DNA of 10,337 bases. It comes from Aquimarina sp. (lineage in GTDB: Bacteria; Bacteroidota; Bacteroidia; Flavobacteriales; Flavobacteriaceae). Below, in pieces: positions 6,462 to 10,337 of this stretch. The DNA lies in the NCBI GenBank assembly GCA_002697475.1, contig NZVW01000098.1, forward strand, positions 1-10,337, read 5' to 3'. The position numbers were made by a program, and so were the translations under genes. The first letter of the stretch is position 1. The number at the start of each line of letters is the position of its first letter. The notes beneath the pieces are model-generated. The model worked only from the letters and a program-made list of their open reading frames with translations, was not told the origin of the DNA and ran no database searches.

Positions 6462-6821
6462 TCAGAAATGATAAAAAGCATCTTCAATATGCTCTATTCT
6501 CTGTCCTAACTTATTCTCTACAATTGCCACTATATCAAATCGTAATTCCAGATCAATATCATGTTCCGTAATATAATGATCCATCGCTTTGACTAACTGC
6601 TGTATCTGTTTAGGCTTTACAAAATCCTGAGGATTACCAAAATCAGGGGTACTTCTTGTCTTAACTTCTGCCGCAACAATAAATTCGTCTTTTGTGGCAA
6701 TGATATCAACTTCCGCCTTTTGATATCTATAATTTCTTTCGAGTACAGTATATCCCTTCTCTTCAAGCAACGCGATGGCCAATGTTTCTCCTTTTTTACC
6801 TAATTCATTGTGCTCTGCCAT
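6462..6821 (-). CDS. YraN family (UPF0102) endonuclease-like protein
   Basis: This 119-residue protein has the usual length of the UPF0102/YraN family, small cytoplasmic proteins with a PD-(D/E)xK nuclease-like fold whose role is poorly defined. Family motifs are complete: GKKGETLA with E12, RNYRYQKAEVDIIA with D39, the EVKTR box with E52 and K54, and FDIVAI at 95-100. E12, D39, E52 and K54 match the expected metal-binding and catalytic positions, so the protein may be active. The start ATG lies six bases after the ldcA stop on the same strand, so the two are very probably co-transcribed. The stop is five bases from the convergent upstream gene; no intrinsic terminator is seen. Confidence 0.93.
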   Translation of the reverse strand: MAEHNELGKKGETLAIALLEEKGYTVLERNYRYQKAEVDIIATKDEFIVAAEVKTRSTPDFGNPQDFVKPKQIQQLVKAMDHYITEHDIDLELRFDIVAIVENKLGQRIEHIEDAFYHF

Positions 6822-6827
6822 AATGAA

Positions 6828-7724
6828 CTAAATATACGATAATTTAACCTGCTCTTCACCGACAACTAATTCAGCTTCAGTACCCAGTAACAATGTTCTG
6901 TTATCCTCAATATGACCAAAGGGAAACTCATAAGCCACCGGGAAGTCATAATCTTTGACTACTTCTTCAATGATCTCCAGAGCTGTCTTGCCAAAAGGAA
7001 TATTATTATCATGCATTTTTGTCATCCCTCCAACAATTAATCCATTAAGCTGTTCAAAATATCCATTTCTTTTCAGGTTTTGTAGCATACGATCCAAATG
7101 ATATAGGTATTCATCAAGATCCTCAATACATAGGATTTTACCAGCTGTATCCAGTGACGATCTGGATCCGCAAAGTGAATACAGTATAGATAAATTACCG
7201 CCTACTAATTGACCTTTGGCCTCCCCCGTCCTATTCATTTTACTACCCTTGATTTCTACCGAATTTAATTTACCAAATAAAGCCTGCCTAAAAGACTCAA
7301 TAGCTTCTCTGGAGCATTTATGTAAATCAACCGGCATAGGACCATGAATTGAAGCTATCCCTAAATTGTTAAGATGGCTGTGCAATACTGAGATATCAGA
7401 ATAACCAATAATCCATTTTGGATTTTTTATAAACTTAGAAAAATCCAGATGATCTATAATACGAACAGTTCCATAACCTCCTCTGGCGCACCAAATAGCT
7501 TTAATTTCATCATCATCAAGCATCCGCTGAAAATCATCTGCTCTTTCTCGATCATTTCCTGCAAATTGATCTTGTTCTAAACCAATAGTTTTGCCTAAAA
7601 CAGGAACTAAACCCCATGATTTTAAAATTTCTAAAGAGTCTTGAATTTCAGCCAAAGTAATTTTTCTGGCTGTAGATACTATAGCTACCTTATCTCCAGG
7701 GTTAAGAAATGTTGATTTTAACAT
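6828..7724 (-). CDS. ldcA: Murein LD-carboxypeptidase (peptidase family S66)
   Basis: LD-carboxypeptidase removes the terminal D-Ala from murein tetrapeptides during peptidoglycan recycling, in the cytoplasm. The product is 298 residues, the usual length, with no signal peptide. The S66 Ser-Glu-His triad is visible: S109 in IIGYSDIS, E201 in LCIEDLDEYLYHLDRML, and H271 in FPFGHIEDNRTLLLG. Other family marks are the N-terminal GDKVAIVSTA, the ARGGYGTVRI loop (80-89), IHGPM (127-131) and the QLVGGNLSIL segment (172-181). It is the first gene of an operon with yraN (six-base gap) and is divergent from the DUF1800 gene over a 96-base intergenic region. The pair ldcA-yraN is, as I recall, common in Flavobacteria. 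Confidence 0.94.
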   Translation of the reverse strand: MLKSTFLNPGDKVAIVSTARKITLAEIQDSLEILKSWGLVPVLGKTIGLEQDQFAGNDRERADDFQRMLDDDEIKAIWCARGGYGTVRIIDHLDFSKFIKNPKWIIGYSDISVLHSHLNNLGIASIHGPMPVDLHKCSREAIESFRQALFGKLNSVEIKGSKMNRTGEAKGQLVGGNLSILYSLCGSRSSLDTAGKILCIEDLDEYLYHLDRMLQNLKRNGYFEQLNGLIVGGMTKMHDNNIPFGKTALEIIEEVVKDYDFPVAYEFPFGHIEDNRTLLLGTEAELVVGEEQVKLSYI

Positions 7725-7780
7725 CAGAATTCAATTTTTGACATACTAATTAACAAATGTTTTCGTTCTAAACTATTATA

Positions 7781-7808
7781 TTGTAAAGAATTTGTCCCTT
7801 AAATTTTG
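7781..7808 (+). promoter_or_regulatory. Possible Bacteroidetes-type promoter for the DUF1800-DUF1501 operon
   Basis: In the 96-base divergent region, TTG at 7781-7783 is followed, after 16 bases, by TAAATTTTG at 7800-7808. This resembles the Bacteroidetes sigma factor consensus (TTTG at about -33, TAnnTTTG at about -7), with one extra base inside the -7 element and a spacing at the short end. It would start transcription only a few bases before the first ATG (7821). The match is weak. Confidence 0.22.
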
Positions 7809-7820
7809 CCTTAAACCTAA

Positions 7821-9359
7821 ATGCCTATGATGTCAGATACTTCTACCTCATGTAATCTTTCAACATTAGATGAGTATGTTCACACATCTGAAAACCCGTG
7901 GAACGTAACCAGAATTCATCATTTGTACAGAAGAGTTGGCTTTGGGGCTTCTAAAGCAGAAGTTTTAAATGCTTTAGCCCAAGGTAATCCTGCTGCTCTT
8001 GTGGATTCTTTAATTGATCAGGCTCTTGCCTTAGCTCCTACTGCCGCTCCGGTATGGTCTACCTGGAACAGAGATGACTTTGAAGCTGCAGAAACAGCAA
8101 ATGAAAATAACGATAATAGATATTTTAAATTGCAGGGTAAGTTGCAGATGACTACTGATATGCTTCAGAATAAATTAAGGGATCGACTGACCTTATTTTG
8201 GAGTAATCATTTTGTAACTGAGGACGACACCTATAGAAGTCCTGCTTATCAAGCTCAATACTACAATTTACTGCAGTTACATGCTATTGGTAATTTTAGA
8301 GACTTTGTGTATGACATTGGTATCTGTAATGCAATGTTAGAGTATCTCAATGGAGATGAAAACGTAAGGGACAGACCTAATGAAAACTACGCTCGTGAGC
8401 TATATGAATTATTTTCACTAGGTGTAGATAATGGTTATACTGAAGAGGATATTAGAGAAACCGCAAAGGCCCTGACCGGTTATGTTGACACTAATGATAT
8501 TCCTTGGGGAGATATTCTGTTTAATGCCAATCAGTTTAGTAATGATACTAAAACAATTTTTGGCCAGTCCGGAAACTGGGGTTATGATGATGTAATCAAT
8601 ATTTTATTTACACAACGAACTAATGAAGTTGCCACTTTTATATGTGCTAAACTGTACACCTATTTTGTAAGTACTACTTGTAGCGAAACCATTGTTGCTC
8701 AGATGGCACAAACTTTTATTGCTAATAACTTTGAAATAGCACCGGTACTTCGACAGCTTTTTAAAAGTCAGCACTTTTTTGATATGGAGGCTATTGGTGC
8801 CATCATCAAGAGTCCTTTGGACTTAACATTATGCTTTTATAATGAATTAGGCTTTACTCTACCTGCTTCTTTAGATACTATAGATTTTTTAAGAGACTCT
8901 TCCAGGATTCTGGGTCAGGACGTACTAAATCCTATAGATGTAGAAGGTTGGCAAGGAGATGAAGATTGGATTAGCCCTGATTACTTAATAGGTCGCTGGG
9001 AATTAATCCGTTTTATGATCAATCAGGCTTGGACTGAGAATCAGGCGCAATTCAGAGATTTTGTCATTGGACTACCTATAGGTACACTGGCGGATGGAGT
9101 ATTAGACCCTTCTTTGAGTGGCGCTGATGTGGATATTGCTGTAAGGGCACTGGTAAATTATTTCTTCCCAAGAGGAATTGAAGACGACATTTTATTTAAT
9201 GAAATTTCAGGGGTATTTAGAGAGATTTTCCCTCCTACATACTACGAACCTGATGCGGTAGACCCAAACATCTGGCGACTAAGCTATAATGAGGTCGCAG
9301 ATCAGCTTGCTGCCATGCTGAATTTTATTATTGACATCCCTGAATTCCAACTTAAATAA
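7821..9359 (+). CDS. DUF1800 family protein
   Basis: This is a 512-residue protein of the DUF1800 family, whose biochemical role is unknown. Clear family motifs are RRVGFGAS (37-44), LTLFWSNHF (123-131), the long conserved block NYARELYELFSLGVDNGYTE and following up to ALTGY (189-221), a WI-SPDYLIGRW segment near residues 387-397, and a C-terminal IIDIPEFQ typical of the family end. The length is normal. The N-terminus is polar, with no signal peptide or membrane segment, whether translation starts at ATG 7821, 7827 or 7830. The DUF1501 gene begins seven bases after its stop. The two families are widely found as neighbours, which suggests a shared complex or pathway. Since the partner carries a Tat signal, co-export of a folded pair is conceivable but unproven. 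Confidence 0.93.
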   Translation: MPMMSDTSTSCNLSTLDEYVHTSENPWNVTRIHHLYRRVGFGASKAEVLNALAQGNPAALVDSLIDQALALAPTAAPVWSTWNRDDFEAAETANENNDNRYFKLQGKLQMTTDMLQNKLRDRLTLFWSNHFVTEDDTYRSPAYQAQYYNLLQLHAIGNFRDFVYDIGICNAMLEYLNGDENVRDRPNENYARELYELFSLGVDNGYTEEDIRETAKALTGYVDTNDIPWGDILFNANQFSNDTKTIFGQSGNWGYDDVINILFTQRTNEVATFICAKLYTYFVSTTCSETIVAQMAQTFIANNFEIAPVLRQLFKSQHFFDMEAIGAIIKSPLDLTLCFYNELGFTLPASLDTIDFLRDSSRILGQDVLNPIDVEGWQGDEDWISPDYLIGRWELIRFMINQAWTENQAQFRDFVIGLPIGTLADGVLDPSLSGADVDIAVRALVNYFFPRGIEDDILFNEISGVFREIFPPTYYEPDAVDPNIWRLSYNEVADQLAAMLNFIIDIPEFQLK

Positions 9360-9366
9360 GACTACC

Positions 9367-10337
9367 ATGTGCCAAACTAATCACCATCATACAAATAAAG
9401 TGCACGGATCGTGCAATACTGAAGACCATAAAAAATGGAATAGAAGATCTTTTCTACAAGCTTTAGGGCTCGTAGGAGGTGGCTCAATGATGCTTGCTAA
9501 TACATCCTTATCAGTATCAAGACCCTCTCCTCTATCAGTTGCTCTAAGCCAATCTTTGAACGAAAACATTCTGGTAATCGTAAGACTTCAAGGAGGTAAT
9601 GACGGTTTCAATACCATTATCCCGGTTTATGATTACGACATTTATGCCAATGCCCGTCCTTTGATCAGGATACCACCTAGTGAGTTTATTGATCTTGAAA
9701 AAGACATGTTTGCTATGCCAAAACCTATGAATAAACTGGAATCAGTTTGGGGTGATGGACAAATGAAAGTTGTTCATGGTGTAGGTTATGAAGATTCCTC
9801 ATTATCCCACTTTACAGGATCAGACATCTATGCTAACACTAATTTAGTAGAACCTGAGAGAAGTGGTTTTATGGGTAGATATTTTCAGGAAATTTATCCA
9901 GATTATATATTTAATCCGCCACCAAGTCCTCCTTCATTACAGATAGGAAGTATAGGTAACCTGATTTTTAAAGGGCCAGTAAATGATTTTTCATTTGCAG
10001 TATCGAACCCAAGAAGATTAGAGCAAATTATAGAAAATGAGCGTATTTATCAAACATCTGAGTTAGGAGATTGTACCTATGAAGATAGACTGAGACATTT
10101 AAGGGAAGTAACCAATACGACATTTAACTATGCCGAAACCATCAGTGCTGCCTATGAGAGATCAACAGATTTTGGCGGCTATCTTGATGATGGTATGGGT
10201 CGACAATTTAATATCATCTCCAGATTAATAAAAGGAGGCCTGGGAACTAAAGTATTCTTAATTACATTGGGAGGGTTTGATACACATAATGATCAAATTA
10301 ACAGACACCAAACCTTATTAAATTCCTTTTCAGAAGG
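9367..10337 (+). CDS. DUF1501 family protein with Tat signal (3' end outside the window)
   Basis: The frame is open from the ATG at 9367 to the window end, giving 323 whole codons of a protein usually over 400 residues. DUF1501 proteins belong, as far as known, to the alkaline phosphatase/sulfatase-like fold; the activity is undefined. A twin-arginine signal is clear: NRRSFLQALGLVGGGSMMLA, with R26-R27 and a short hydrophobic stretch. It implies export of a folded protein across the inner membrane. Before it lies an unusual Cys/His-rich n-region (C2, H6-H8, H13, C16, H21). Family motifs follow: VRLQGGNDGFNTIIP (72-86), VVHGVGYEDSSLSHF with the SHF motif, and LGGFDTHNDQ with a metal-type D-T-H near the window end. 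It is seven bases downstream of the DUF1800 gene and in the same operon. Confidence 0.92.
   Translation, partial: MCQTNHHHTNKVHGSCNTEDHKKWNRRSFLQALGLVGGGSMMLANTSLSVSRPSPLSVALSQSLNENILVIVRLQGGNDGFNTIIPVYDYDIYANARPLIRIPPSEFIDLEKDMFAMPKPMNKLESVWGDGQMKVVHGVGYEDSSLSHFTGSDIYANTNLVEPERSGFMGRYFQEIYPDYIFNPPPSPPSLQIGSIGNLIFKGPVNDFSFAVSNPRRLEQIIENERIYQTSELGDCTYEDRLRHLREVTNTTFNYAETISAAYERSTDFGGYLDDGMGRQFNIISRLIKGGLGTKVFLITLGGFDTHNDQINRHQTLLNSFSE

Noticed and set aside
9387..9569. Sixty-residue open frame on the minus strand
   Set aside because: It is antisense to the Tat signal region of the DUF1501 gene and has no features of its own.

Overview
The window looks like chromosomal DNA from a marine-type member of the Bacteroidetes, most likely family Flavobacteriaceae. 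It is AT-rich throughout. Starts are preceded by A/T-rich leaders without clear Shine-Dalgarno sequences. The gene set fits this group: a membrane-bound XRE regulator, a GG-leader bacteriocin-like peptide, the pair ldcA-yraN, and the pair DUF1800-DUF1501. No tRNA, rRNA, insertion sequence, phage gene or CRISPR array is visible.

Layout. Positions 1-1485 (+) hold the C-terminal part of the transcription-repair coupling factor Mfd, cut by the window edge. A 98-residue orphan (+) follows. A 271-base spacer with paired GGGTT/AACCC boxes leads to a helix-turn-helix protein fused to about six membrane segments (+). Next come a secreted DUF2268-type zinc protease (+) and a perfect 36-base palindrome. 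That palindrome probably terminates both the protease transcript and the convergent transcript of a small GG-leader, eight-cysteine peptide gene (-). Upstream of the peptide gene, on the same strand, is an aldo/keto reductase (-).

Divergent from the reductase is a secreted protein gene of a Bacteroidetes TPR-like/DUF6624-like type (+). It is split into two overlapping frames by an apparent one-base frameshift. It converges on the operon ldcA-yraN (-). Divergent from ldcA is a DUF1800-DUF1501 operon (+), whose second gene carries a Tat signal and runs off the window end.

How they may work together. Mfd, LdcA and YraN are housekeeping (repair, murein recycling, nuclease-like). DUF1800 and DUF1501 are genetic partners in many bacteria and probably act together at the cell envelope. 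The stretch from the XRE membrane regulator through the protease to the Cys-rich peptide is the most accessory-looking part; a functional link there is only an inference from adjacency. The most notable items are the candidate secreted Cys-rich peptide, the frameshifted gene, and several repeat structures next to gene starts.
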